The translations under genes and the position numbers were made by a program. Below, one piece after another: positions 41,626-52,145 of a DNA stretch of 64,000 bases. The DNA is from Phytoseiulus persimilis (taxonomy: Eukaryota; Arthropoda; Arachnida; Mesostigmata; Phytoseiidae): positions 9,982,001 through 10,046,000 of the forward strand of contig CM075103.1 in NCBI GenBank assembly GCA_037576195.1, read 5' to 3'. Each line of letters begins with the position of its first letter. Position 1 is the stretch's first letter. The notes beneath the pieces are model-generated. The model was given only the letters and a program-made list of their open reading frames with translations. It did not search any database and was not told the origin of the DNA.

Positions 41626-41839
41626 GAAAAAAATGGCGCAATCTGACGCCACCGGAGCGCCGGCCGTACGTCGAAGAAGCCGAAAGACTTCGGATACAGC
41701 ATATGCAAGACTATCCAAACTACAAGTATCGCCCGAGGCGGAGAAAACAGGGCAAAAAACAAGCGCCCGCTGCGCCGACTCCACAGAGAAACAAAAGCCC
41801 GGGAGCACAGTCGCCACCGATCGATTACCCGAGCTTCAG
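41626..41839 (+). CDS. SoxF: SoxF transcription factor, internal exon (second half of HMG box)
   Basis: This exon encodes the C-terminal half of a SOX HMG box, the domain that binds and bends DNA at AACAAT-like sites. After a split Gly codon it reads [20 protein letters not shown], then carries the box-end motif [20 protein letters not shown], both diagnostic of SOX proteins and closest by memory to group F (Sox7/17/18, insect Sox15). The acceptor is at 41621-41625 (TTCAG) and the incoming intron is phase 1. The donor is CAG|GTAAAGTC at 41840. About 25 residues of Ala/Pro/Gln-rich linker follow the box. SoxF genes are known for an intron within the HMG box at this Leu-Gly/Lys position, which supports the splice call. 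The exon carrying the first half of the box is not visible in the window. The SOX assignment is firm; group F rests on sequence likeness and intron position. Confidence 0.93.
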
Positions 41840-41972
41840 GTAAAGTCAATGATACTTCTCAGTTCAAGGATCGAGATCTAGTCGAAAGCCGGAGGAAGAG
41901 ATCATCGAGGGTAAACTCCAACACGTTCAATAGCCTTCGACTGGTTCTGAACTCTTCCCGCTTATTCCGCAG
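41840..41972 (+). other. SoxF: SoxF intron (133 bp)
   Basis: The intron begins GTAAAGTC and ends TTATTCCGCAG. It interrupts an AGG Arg codon after its second base (phase 2), and joining the flanking exons keeps one open frame. Its small size contrasts with the intron before the previous exon, which must exceed 41 kb if the upstream exon really lies outside the window. Confidence 0.88.
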
Positions 41973-42684
41973 GTACGAAGCCCCAGCGACCGCAGAATTC
42001 CTCCAAACCCCGGACTCGAGTCCTCACGGAAGCCCTTGTTCCGATGCGCTGCGAAGGCAGGCTGAGACCCACCAGAACCAGTTCCAAGTCCCCCCGTATC
42101 CTGAAGTCCAGTCGAATCCTTCTCAAACCCCGGTGCAGACCGCGAACACGAACGAGGAGAACCTTCTGACACCGGAAATGTCTCCGATCGAGGCTGAGGA
42201 TTTCACTTATCAAACCAAGGAGCCCTACCATCTCCACCAATTGCTCAGAAAGTTCAACACCGACGGATGTCAGTATCTCCAGAACATCCGACCTCCGTTC
42301 CGACAGCAGCCGCCGACGACGCCGACCGAGCTCTCCCGTCAGCTGCTGGCGCCCGAGCAGTCGGTGTATTATCAACAACATCACGGATACTTCGAGGCGG
42401 ATCGACAGCCCTCGGCGCTCGAGGAGTACTATCAGCGCACAAATCAGTCGTACGCGCAGACGGTGCCGGGAATCCCAAACCTACCCGCGATTTCGCAGTC
42501 GTTTCCAGTGCACCAGTACGAGCAGCCGCCTTACTATCCTCAGGACTACATGTACATCGTCAATCCCCCGCCTCTCGACACGCGACAGTTCCTGCGGCCG
42601 GAAGCTGAAGAATCCACTCCGCAGCAAGCCCCGAACGATAACATAATCAATGCGCTCGCCGAAACGCGAGAAATCATGTCGTGA
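41973..42684 (+). CDS. SoxF: SoxF transcription factor, terminal coding exon
   Basis: The exon continues the SoxF frame for 236 codons to a TGA at 42682-42684. The product is the C-terminal transactivation part, rich in Pro, Gln, Tyr and Ser. Two short blocks resemble conserved SoxF tail elements: LLTPEMSP at 42163-42186, and a FNTDGCQYL segment ending at 42279. The latter has the form of the SoxF C-terminal motif (EFxQYL in vertebrates), which is implicated in beta-catenin contact. A Tyr-rich stretch (SVYYQQHHGYFEADRQ) follows, as in other SoxF tails. Together the two visible exons encode about 308 residues. The acceptor is GCAG at 41969-41972. Stop and frame are clear; the motif equivalences are by eye. 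Confidence 0.9.
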
Positions 42685-45600
42685 TGTTTTCTCGAAACCC
42701 AGTCCCTCAAAACGATCCAAGAAGCACCAGCACACCCACAAGCACTCTTATGCAACAGGCCAGTCACTCACCCCACCCTATCCCAACACTCATCCATCTT
42801 CCCACCTTCACTTCCCGTTCGTCGGGTCGATTGACTCTTCCCCAACACCCGGTCTCTTACACTCTGGTAACCGGCGGCGGTGATTTCCTATTCTCTCCAG
42901 CTCGAGGCGAGTGCCTGGGAATCCAGTTTTCTGGGGTCCGAAATCCTCATCCTGGAGAGCGACCGAAGTTTGCGCGCGGAAATAGCAGACGACAACAACA
43001 TGCACGGGCCTCGGTCCGCCATTCTTGTAAAAAATCTATGATCAGTATGGTTTATCGTCGCGTTGCCTAGTCCGGGAGAACCGGATTCGGAGATTTATTG
43101 GGATCGTGGGACTCGGTTTTGTTTTTGGCGACTGCGATCGACGTTGCTCAAGCTGACCTTGTTGTTGGTGTATATAGTTGTTGCTGTTGTTGTTCTTGTT
43201 GCTGTCGACAGTGGGGCCTCCGGAGGAAGATCTTCTGTTGTTTGACGTCGTGAGCTGATTCTCCGACTCGAGTGACTTATGAACAGCGCACTAAAAACGA
43301 CTCATTAACCCAACTGGTGCTCCGTCATGACGTCGATGATGACGGTGAAGGCAGCGGCTACAACAACCTCTCGACCGCAATCGACGCATGACTCGACCAA
43401 GCTGAGATGAACTCTCTGCTCTGATATTGATGGTGATTCTCTGATCGGGACTGATCTGGAATTTCCTCCAGAAAGCCAACATCGTCACTCGCTGGGAATA
43501 TGGTCGAGGTTCTGGGTCGCGCTAGCTTCCTAGCAAGCTGTTTCGCTTCTCAATGGAAGGCCTCCTCCGCTTTCTTTTTCTCCTTCGCGGTCGCTGCCGT
43601 TGTCGTCGGAGTTCTTTGTTCCTGGCTGCGGTCTAATTCCTGGAGAGCTCATCTCTCAACATTGACAGGCGTGGCATGATGATCTTTGCTCGCTCCTCCG
43701 CTCGCATTTATCGAACTTCATGCTCTCTTCCAGCAATGCGCCGGTACGCGGAGCTATCTATTGAGAGTGGATCGGAGAGCACTAGTTTCTCATGTACCGC
43801 TCGTGCTGAAATTTCTCGCGCTGAACCCACATTTTCCGAGTTTTCGTAATTTTCCCGTTTCTTTAGATGTGGGTGCTCTGCAGTGGCCGTGCACGCACAA
43901 GTGTCGTAACGATTTCGTCCGTTTTGTGTTGATATCACGCGGTCGGATCTTTGTCGAGCGCTTGATATCCCCACGGAGCTCCTAGAGCGTCTTTCCGAGG
44001 CCGGCACCCCCTATCCGACAGGCGCGTGTTCTGTCCCGAGACGTGCGCGCGCACTCCGACGCTGCCGGCAAGACCATGGTCTCTATTCTTAGCAGCGAGG
44101 ATTGAGCCTTGGTTCCGGGGATTTTTTTTCCGTCGATTGTTGTGGCAGTTGCGACTCCGTAGTTTTCTCCCCGAGTTGCGTCAACTACTCTCGCAGAGGT
44201 CTCTCCGGAAAACCTGTCTCTCCAAGCTTTCTGAATTTCCTGAGTCTTACAACTTGTCCTGCTCGGACCGTTCGAAAGTCGCGGTTCGCCTTTCTTCCCT
44301 CTCCGATGCCATCGGCGCCGATGATCGATAACCGGATGATTGATTGACGAGCAACCGAAAACACACGGATACTGGCTGATGTGCCATTTGGCTTAGGTTG
44401 CTGAAAACTTTTGTTGGCAGAAGGACGCGCGGGGGAATCGGTGTGAGTGAATGTTGTCGGTGAGGAAGCGAGCACGGTTTGCTGAGCAGCTTTTCGGTAG
44501 CACTCACGAAATGTATGCATTGCTCCCATGATCGATCTGACCAGTGATTGTTTCCCGGCTGATAGATTGAAGGATAATTGGTCCACAGTTGGCGTGCGAG
44601 AGCACTTTCAGCGGCGGCTCAAACTCATTCGTGGATCGTCGACAAAAGTGATTTTCACAGGTTTTCTCGGTAGCTAAAGCTCGGTGCTCGCTTCGGGACG
44701 GCTCACGTCTGTTTTCATCGCGACTTCGAACTTTCGACGTCTGTCTTCTTGCCATCGGTCTTCTTACACTTTTCAATATTTGTCTCTGTCGACTGGATTG
44801 GGACTCAACAAAAAGCTGAAAACGCTTGCTCCTGTCATCGAACGTTGCCTACCCTTACCAACAGGACGAGCAAAAAAGATCGATGACGCTTTCGATGGCT
44901 CGTTCGATACAACCGTGGGAACTGCCGCCACAAGATCCTTGTTTGAAATGCGCCACTTTCGTTCGCCTCGATGCATGGGACTGAAGCCCACAGACGAGTT
45001 CAGAGGTGAAAAACAAACTCAGCCTTTATGCTTGTCGTTCGGGAAACCTCAACGAACTCTTTGAGCTCATTTCTCTTTTACTCACTCCGTACCTGTCTTA
45101 GCTTTTCATAGCGCTTCGATTATCCTTGCTCCGCGTTCGTTCTTCGACACCGAGCGGGGACCGCTAGAGTGATGGTGCAATACTTTTAGGCATAGCGACT
45201 TCGTATACAGCGAAACCCAAAAAGAGTCGAGCTCGACTGAGCTCATTTATATTCGATTTGACGTAAGCAACCTACTTCAGAAAATGAAAAAAACTACCCG
45301 AGGTCTTTCCTAGCGGAGATCTGTCCTGTTTCCACCCGCAGCAAGCACCGGCCAACGCTCGGATCGGTCTCTTCTAGAGCCCGTCTTCAAAGTCCGAGAT
45401 AGAGGCTGAGGATTGAGCCCGACTATGCTGGAGACGTGCTGCTGGTGGCTACGTGCAAGCAGACCTGTTCCAGTTGTAAATAGAACATATCATGATGAAT
45501 CGTAGAGCACTTCGAGTAAACATGAACAGCATAGAATCTTGGCATGTTGCTTGCCGAAGCCTTCCATGTACTATAGATCCTATTATCGTAGAGCTGTAGT

Positions 45601-47980
45601 AGTGACGTAATGATATAATTTTAGTGGAAACGGTAGAACGAATCGAATTTATATGCATTTGCAATTCTAGGATGTATTTGTGTTATGAGGAACAAGGAAA
45701 ATACTTTCCTCCGCTCCGGATGAACAGAGACCTCAAGTATTTCCAGTGTACGTCACCAAAGCCATGTTCCTCGCGGGGCGCAGAGCCCTCCGCCCGAAAG
45801 TGGAGCACTTGTGACGGTACCTAGTCGTTTGTAATTCACATTAAAACGTTGCGGCACGATTTATGAAATGGAGCTGTGCAAATGGTACTAACGGACTTTC
45901 GACCACTCCGATGGGAGATGTTCTCGTGAGCAACTTTATAGGACATTACTGAGCGACCGCATGTCGCCGGTCAGGAGTCGCGGGCTTGCAGCAACGTAAG
46001 GCTCCAACGTGCGGAAATATGAATACTTAGCGTGGAGTCTCTGGATCAGAGTTTGTCGTCTTCGTGTGTTTTTTTCCGGGTGGGAGCAGTTATGATTATG
46101 TAATAGTCTATGTGGTTGAAGCGCACTCTACGTCGAAAAGTGTGAGATGAGGATAAATATTGCGATACTAGAGCGTTCATCTATCGGTTCCGAAGCTCGC
46201 GGCGAGTCCGGGGAGCGCGGATCGGGGCAGACCCAGGTAACGAGAGACAAAAATGCCGAGGTCTTACTGGATAGAATCATTGATGAAACAATACTTTTTA
46301 TTGATAATTGAAACCTTTATTATTACTATGACTATGAATATTATCGTCTTCATGAGAACTGAGTTTAATATAATATTATGGAGCTGTCGCGCTATTAAGG
46401 AAGGAAATGTGGAATTTATAGACGCTGACGATTTTCCAATTGACTGATTGTCCGATTCACGGGTTGTTTAATGAATGAAAATCGTGTACGATTTGAATGC
46501 CAGCAACTGCAATAAATATACTATTTGCAATAAAATGATGCTTGGATTCCTTGATGCACCACGAAACTTACAAAACTCCCCGAGACGTAAGACTGCATAT
46601 CAGAGCGCAAAGTTGGCATTGGCAGCCTTTGCGTTTATGAAACAACAAGGATTGGGAAAACGTAGGCGTCAACGGTGCACGTCAGAGACATTCTCCCGGC
46701 GTCCGATACTTAAGTCTCGTCCGCGGACGACTTTGCAATGCCAACGAATCCAACATAAAGAGTCTCCAGAATCTCTCTCTGATGCAAGGGCTCCCCCAAT
46801 AAGAAAGCACCCATGAGGGGGTTTGAACAAGCAGGCTAGCTCCACATGACTGCACACGGATGTCGCACACAGCGCGGAGACCTGTGCGTGATTGGAGAAT
46901 ACTTCGAATGCCATGGTATGACAGTGGCCCTCGACGGTTCCGGGGACAAGACGACACCGTGTTTCCTAGGCGACGCCTGCGCATTGTCCGGGTCAAGACG
47001 CCTCTTGGGGGCTCGTTACAGCTCTCGATTCCAGCGAAGAATAGCTCCGGGTGGTAGATGCAACCGACAGGCTGGCAGGAGATGGGTCCGAGATGGTATC
47101 CTCCGGGGAAGCAGACGCTGGTATGTTATCAACCGTTTTGAGAGTTCCAGAATTTTCAGAGTCGGGACACATTGAGATGATGAAGCTGAATGAAATATCT
47201 AAGGTGGAGAAGAGTATCGAGTTGTCTCTCAATCTTTCGAAACTGCTTCCTGAGCTCGTTTGTCGCTTGAACCGGCTGGTTTTCAGGGCACTTGACTTTT
47301 GGAAGCAGAAGGATAACGCGGAAGGAGAGTCGGTACCTCCCAGACCGATTGGAATAATGGGAGTGCCCTCTCCAATGAAAGCGCTCCCGCGAATAGAAGT
47401 GCCCCCCTGTGCGAGGATGGAACAATGGAAGTACTGTACTTTCATTCTAAAGAATACGCCATATACTGGCTAGTCTTTAGCCAATCCTGACACGCCGGGG
47501 AAAAACATCCATTCCCTCTGTCCATCTGTCAAGATTTGGTGAGGGATATCGACGACACCGTCGGAATCAGTTTCAGCTTTGAGAGGTTCCCCACCTTTCC
47601 GAAATCCTCCATACATGGTTGCGTTGGCCCCATACGCTGTACACAGAGGCCTGCAGAAACAGTGTTTGTTCAGCAATAGCGGCGCTCCTACACTCAAAAA
47701 GTGGAAAATGTTGCATGCTTCATCGAGCCAGCCACCCGACGGAACTTGTAGACGTTCTACGTCAACATTTGCTCGCTCCCCTTCCAGAGAGAACAAGTCA
47801 CCACTACTCTCGAATATCGTTGGGGTGAACGTGCCTCGCGACAAGAAGGGCGAAATGCTCACGCGCGGATGTGTGTCGAAGGATGAAGGGGGAAATTCGT
47901 GCTCTATCACAGATCCCGCAGCGAATCAAGCCACGGGTGCCCGTCGCCGTCGTCCAGTAGGACATTCGAAGGCGTTCGAA
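42685..47980. other. SoxF 3' flank and unassigned sequence
   Basis: The first few hundred bases after the SoxF stop are C/A-rich and then contain a TTG/TTGC repeat-like tract near 43160-43205; they are probably 3' UTR. I could not fix a poly(A) signal for SoxF. From about 45480 to 46560 the sequence turns AT-rich. It contains a 64-codon frame at 46253-46447 (+) starting with ATG and holding a hydrophobic run (YFLLIIETFIITMTMNIIVF); I cannot assign it. From 46990 to 47910 both strands have open frames of 140-150 codons, none recognised. No tRNA was seen. A hexaguanosine/T-loop-like sequence near 46813-46825 was checked and does not fold as a tRNA. Confidence 0.55.
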
Positions 47981-48826
47981 ATGGAGCTCAATGCAAAAGT
48001 GGTTTGTTACTCGAAGATTTTCACAATTGTAGTTGTGGTGCTTGGAATCGTTTACTGTAGTGTCAGCGAGAGCTTGTTTTATTTCATCGGTCGTAAATCT
48101 CTCATCGCGGTCCAACCTTTCGTCGACTGGAGCGTCCTTAATGGAAAATCGTGTGCCGTATACAATCCATGGTATGTGCCGCCTGCTCCGTCATCGAAAG
48201 AGTGTTTATCGTGCGAAGATCTCACCGATGTGCCCGAAGCACACGCCGATGATTCGTCGACTTTCATCTATGAGCATTTCATCGACACCAGCGTGCCGGT
48301 CTTGATTCGTGACGGTGCGGCACGAAAGTCACAGGTCCGCATCGAAGGAGTCTTCAATGCTTTCAGAGAGCGAGTGGACGCGAGTGTTTGTGCGTTTCGT
48401 TCGAACACTCCTTGGTCGTTCGATAAGTTTCTGAGCAAAGCCTCGTCGATGCCCTCTTTCTACGCGAGCTGGGAAAACTGCAACAATGCGGCGAAAAAAC
48501 TCACGAGGAAATTCTACCATCGGCCGGAGAAGCTTCCCGCAGCTGTAGAGCTCACAAGCTTCAGCTGGTTGGCGCTTTCAAGGAACTACAGCACGCCCGT
48601 GTTCAAGAAGGTGGATTTCGTTGGGGGCAGTGTCGCCTGTTGGGTGCAAGTCGAAGGCCAGATGTCATTGAAATTGGACCGGAAGAGCTGTCCGTGCTCT
48701 CTGAGAGTCACTCTGCGTAGAGGGGACTTTCTCGTGGTGCGGATTGATCAATGGGACGTGCATTTCGCTCCGAACCTCACCAACGCCGATTCGGTCGCCG
48801 TGGTTCCGACGGGATACCTACAATAG
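47981..48826 (+). CDS. Type II membrane protein with degenerate cupin/JmjC-like ectodomain
   Basis: An intronless frame of 281 codons when started at the ATG in good Kozak context (GAAATGG). Residues about 13-36 form one hydrophobic membrane segment (IFTIVVVVLGIVYC onward), so the N-terminus is probably cytosolic and the rest lumenal or extracellular. Two sequons (N202-Y-S and N265-L-T) and paired Cys (C75/C78, C237/C239) fit the secretory route. The layout resembles, from memory, an arthropod family of membrane-anchored cupin/JmjC-like proteins: a 'PVLIRDG' block (106-112), a 'FYASWENCN' block (160-168), 'KFYHRP' (177-182) and a final beta-barrel strand with W-x-V-H. In that family an HxD pair and a distal His hold the metal. 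Here the HxD position reads K210-V211-D212, while H261 remains. I infer a non-catalytic or altered member. The frame stays open 134 codons further upstream (from 47579), so a longer N-terminus is possible. Confidence 0.75.
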   Translation: MELNAKVVCYSKIFTIVVVVLGIVYCSVSESLFYFIGRKSLIAVQPFVDWSVLNGKSCAVYNPWYVPPAPSSKECLSCEDLTDVPEAHADDSSTFIYEHFIDTSVPVLIRDGAARKSQVRIEGVFNAFRERVDASVCAFRSNTPWSFDKFLSKASSMPSFYASWENCNNAAKKLTRKFYHRPEKLPAAVELTSFSWLALSRNYSTPVFKKVDFVGGSVACWVQVEGQMSLKLDRKSCPCSLRVTLRRGDFLVVRIDQWDVHFAPNLTNADSVAVVPTGYLQ

Positions 48827-49095
48827 CTGATCGGATAGAAGCTGCGCCGCAGCGCTACTCCGATACGATGGAAAGACCCTGCGAAGAAGACCCTGGAGCG
48901 GGATGAAATGAACTTCACGTAGAAATCCACTAGTCTCGCATGATGGAGTTGTCCTAGTTTTTCCTGGAAGACTATGCCCTATTCTCCACACGAGTTGGTT
49001 TTCCGCGACTTTATTTCGTTTCCCTAGGTAGATTTCGGCATCTACCTGAACGGCATCCGATTTTATGGAGCGGATGATTGTCAGCCAAGTAGATG

Positions 49096-49101
49096 AATAA
49101 A
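49096..49101 (+). terminator. Poly(A) signal AATAAA for the membrane-protein gene
   Basis: A canonical AATAAA lies 270 bases after the stop at 48826, the expected distance for a short 3' UTR. No closer copy was noticed. Cleavage-site choice is not visible from sequence alone. Confidence 0.5.
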
Positions 49102-49260
49102 CGGCGAACCCGCGGTGTTGAAGAATCCGAAGAGTCGTGTATGCGTGTTCGTGTAGAGGATAGTTGAATGCGAAGTCGCTGTGGGAAATTCTGCTCAACT
49201 CGCCGGGAGACATTGTTCCAGGAACGTTGAAGAAGAATAATAATGTTTCTAACAGGAGGA

Positions 49261-49371
49261 ATCGAATCGCAATGCTCGCTCCCTCCGATTCCTCGGAATC
49301 GAATCGCAATGCTCGCTCCCTCCGATTCCTCGGAATCGAATCGCAATGCTCGCTCCCTTCGATTCCTCGGA
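49261..49371. repeat. 37-bp tandem triplicate with internal dyad
   Basis: Three copies of a 37-base unit begin at 49261, 49298 and 49335. The first two are identical and the third differs by one base (CCCTTCG for CCCTCCG). Each unit contains the inverted pair CGATTCC-TC-GGAATCG across the copy junction, so single strands could form short hairpins. Because 37 is not a multiple of three, successive copies are read in different frames, and all three minus-strand frames are stop-free. This produces long repetitive frames (IPRNRRERALRFDSEES-like) that are artefacts. Confidence 0.95.
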
Positions 49372-51251
49372 ATTGGGCATCCAGGCAGGAAGGAGTCCGG
49401 CGGTGAGTGCTCCATGGCCATATGCACAGGACCGCGAGATTCGCTGCCTTACCCACGCTTCGACGACATCCCCACCAGATTAAACTGCTCAGATAGATGG
49501 GGGGTCGGCTCATCGTTGCGGGAACTCAGGATCCGCCTCCCTAGCTCACCGGATACCCTGTTTATAGATCGGTTAGCTTGTGCATTGTCTGCACGGATTC
49601 CCACCACACCCTGGTGTGAAAATATGCGCGCAGCCCCGTTATTCGACGTGACTTCCGTTCGGAACATTCTTAAATTCGCACACTGCTTGGGTTCCAATCT
49701 TTGCAGCGTGAACTCTGTGCACGAGTGACCCATCTCTTCCGTTTCTGGAGAGAATATCTGGAATTCCGCTCTCCGGATCACGGTGTCACCCATGATGTGA
49801 GAGCTTCCATTTAGAAAATCGGCGACAAGTTTTCGGAATATTTTTTCCAGAGATGTTAGACACTGCTCCGCTACGGAAGAAGAAACCTTGAGACTGGAGC
49901 GTGATCGATCTTGGCTGTCGGATGTCCGCAATACTGAGGGTATTTGGTGCGGACCTGAATGTCCACGGACCTGAAAGCTTGTGAAACCGATCCTGGCTAG
50001 GCTCTCTTGAATCATGAATTCCGCGGGAATGGACCCCTGAATCTTAACGTAGCTGTATTTGTATCAGAGCAGTGCGAAACATCCCTGGGAAAGATTCCGA
50101 GAACTTCTCGGAGAATTCCCGGTCGAGTAAGCATTAAGGTGGAGGAGATCCAATGAGCGCAGTGGATGAAAAAAGATGATTTCACGTTCATCTCGCGTCA
50201 TCATATATAGAAATCGGGACCTCTGAAGGTGGAGTCATGACTCGAAGTACGAAATCCAGCCACAAGGGAAATTTCACTTCAATCTAACGATTCATCCAGA
50301 AGTTGAGCAGAAACAGGAATTCGCGCATATTTTCGCAACGAATGAGAGGAATGATACTCGCGTTTCCTATGTAGTTCCCCCTACAAACGAAAAAGGTCGG
50401 GATTTTCGACACAGGGGGCTTCGATCCTGAGAGTGGAATCCGGGCACGAAGCGAATCCCAGCTCAATCGGACCTTCCGTTGAAAAGCTAAGCATAGAAAA
50501 ATAGCGGATTTCGGAGTCGTGAGTTACGAAAAGTCCGCTGTTGAAACTCAGGTAACGGTCTCCGTTACCACTTCCGACGACCTGTATCCCGAGTGTTTTT
50601 TCGAGCTAGTATCATGTAAAGCTAGGCGGATATCGGAGAATGAGTTTCTGCTGATCTTGAAAACTCCCGATCGCTGGTCGGAATCGGAACACATGCTACG
50701 CCCAAGGGGTTCATTCTTCACTCCTTCATTCATGAGAAAGACACACACGTCAGCTGATGTCCGCGTGTTGTCCCCGAGCCCCATCGAGATGATCTCGGTC
50801 GATTGGAGACCGCTCTTCCTCGACGGAGCTTTCGCGTTTACAGCATGGGATGCGTCCACTTGGTGCACGTGATAGTCGGGCTGCAGGCTTTCCCGGACTT
50901 GAACCGATGTCTCAATAATTTCTCGCTGTCCAGCCCCACATGAGAGGGATCAATCTCTCGCCACTCAATGGGTCCGAAATGCTCCTGTGCCGGAAGGTCC
51001 GTTGGAGCGGACCCGAGCAATGCGTTCAGTCAGACATTCGGCGTTCAGTACGGAGCCTGAGTGTATTATTATTCTCGGATGTAACGGGAAGGTCTATGCC
51101 GAACAATTATACTTTTCATATACTAGCTTCAGACAGCAACCGCAACAAACATGCTCCCCGTTCTCGAGCAGTTCCTCTCGTTCAGACCCCTCCCAGCGTC
51201 AATGTCTTACAATGATCGGGCTTCGGGCTTGCTGAATCTTGATTGTTTCAA

Positions 51252-51257
51252 TTTATT
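51252..51257 (-). terminator. Poly(A) signal AATAAA (minus strand) of the adaptor gene
   Basis: The plus strand reads TTTATT, which is AATAAA on the minus strand, about 195 bases downstream of the adaptor stop codon at 51451-51453. A second A-rich AATAAA on the opposite strand at about 51290 would serve a plus-strand transcript, but none is known here. Confidence 0.5.
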
Positions 51258-51450
51258 GAAAACAGAGATAATGTCAACAAGAGCACATAAATAAAAACCT
51301 TAACAAACGATGGCAGACCCCGTCGACTTTCGGTCCGTTTCTTATCGCGTTGCTCTCGCATCGCGTTGTAACACTCGATTCATAACCCAAACCGTCCCCC
51401 TCTGGTTTCTCCGTGCAATCAAAGGCGAACATGAACAGAACAAACGCAAC

Positions 51451-51789
51451 TCAGATCAATCGATCATCCCGTACGTGCAATTCCTCATACAGAGCGGTTT
51501 CCGTTGCTTCCGACGACGATTTCGCGGCCGCCGTCCCGTCTCCAATGACTATGGTCGTTGTGGCAACTTTAACAGCGTCTTCCGCGACGGTTGAGGCATT
51601 GTCCGCGGTTCTGGACCGGTTGCCGTTCTCCACTGCCGTCACCTCTTCGTTGGCCGCCTCGTTCCCGCTTTCAATTCTATCCCGCTCTTGATGCGTTTCC
51701 TTCATTTCGCGATCGCCTTCGTCGTTCGCTCCTCCCGCGTCCGACAAACTACGCCGCAGCAGACTAGACTTCTCGGGTACTTCGGGCAC
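51451..51789 (-). CDS. Tyrosine-motif adaptor-like protein, last coding exon
   Basis: This is the 3'-most coding exon: 112 codons plus a TGA. It starts at GTG CCC GAA directly after a TTTTCCAG acceptor (51790-51797), in phase 0, and joins the Trp codon that ends the previous exon. The product is a low-complexity acidic tail rich in Glu, Ala, Ser, Thr and Asn. It has a basic LLRRSLSD patch near its start, a possible kinase or 14-3-3 site, and a terminal LYEEL tyrosine motif near its end. No folded domain is apparent. The matching phase-0 splice sites across three exons and the shared charged/tyrosine character are the reasons for linking them. The family is not recognised. Confidence 0.72.
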   Translation of the reverse strand: MPEVPEKSSLLRRSLSDAGGANDEGDREMKETHQERDRIESGNEAANEEVTAVENGNRSRTADNASTVAEDAVKVATTTIVIGDGTAAAKSSSEATETALYEELHVRDDRLI

Positions 51790-52145
51790 CTGGAAAATTC
51801 AATTTTAATGGATCGCCAGGTCTGTCACGGAGACTTGGAGGGAGAGGCCTGATCTGTTTGTTTCCATCGATCGCGGCTCTGTTCCAAAACTCCGCCATCG
51901 ATTCCTATTCCATTCGCTTGATCTAGGGTCTAGGTTACGGCTCCCAAGGGACAGAAAAATGTTTCTGAGCAACGCTGGCTTTCCATACAGAACGCAGGCC
52001 GCACAGCGCCGACTCAAACACAGCGTTCGATGGATTTATGAGCTGTGTCCATGAAGTCACGTTGGAAGCGTCGCGCCGGTTCGGTGAGTCATCACAAGCT
52101 TCGAACAGAAATCCGTTGCGTCGCGTTTCGGGATCGGAAACCTAC

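Larger units (their letters stand above)
48827..51450. other. Region between two convergent genes
   Basis: It holds the 3' UTRs of the plus-strand membrane-protein gene and the minus-strand adaptor gene, plus a 37-bp triplicate repeat at 49261-49371. A 117-codon plus-strand frame at 50519-50872 (GTG at its start, no clear ATG) contains the string IADFG just upstream. No other kinase motif follows, so it is not called a gene. A 231-codon minus-strand frame at 48818-49513 owes its length to the repeat. I see nothing else I can support. Confidence 0.55.

Noticed and set aside
46795-46830. Possible tRNA 3' half near GGGGGTTTGAAC
   Set aside because: No complete cloverleaf on either strand; the pairing is limited to a short C/G stem.
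48818-49513. 231-codon minus-strand ORF
   Set aside because: Its length comes from a 37-bp tandem repeat with no stop in any minus-strand frame; it overlaps the 3' UTR of the gene on the other strand and has no domain.
50474-50872. IADFG string suggesting a protein kinase activation loop
   Set aside because: No HRD motif before it and no APE motif after it; the following residues do not fit a kinase fold.
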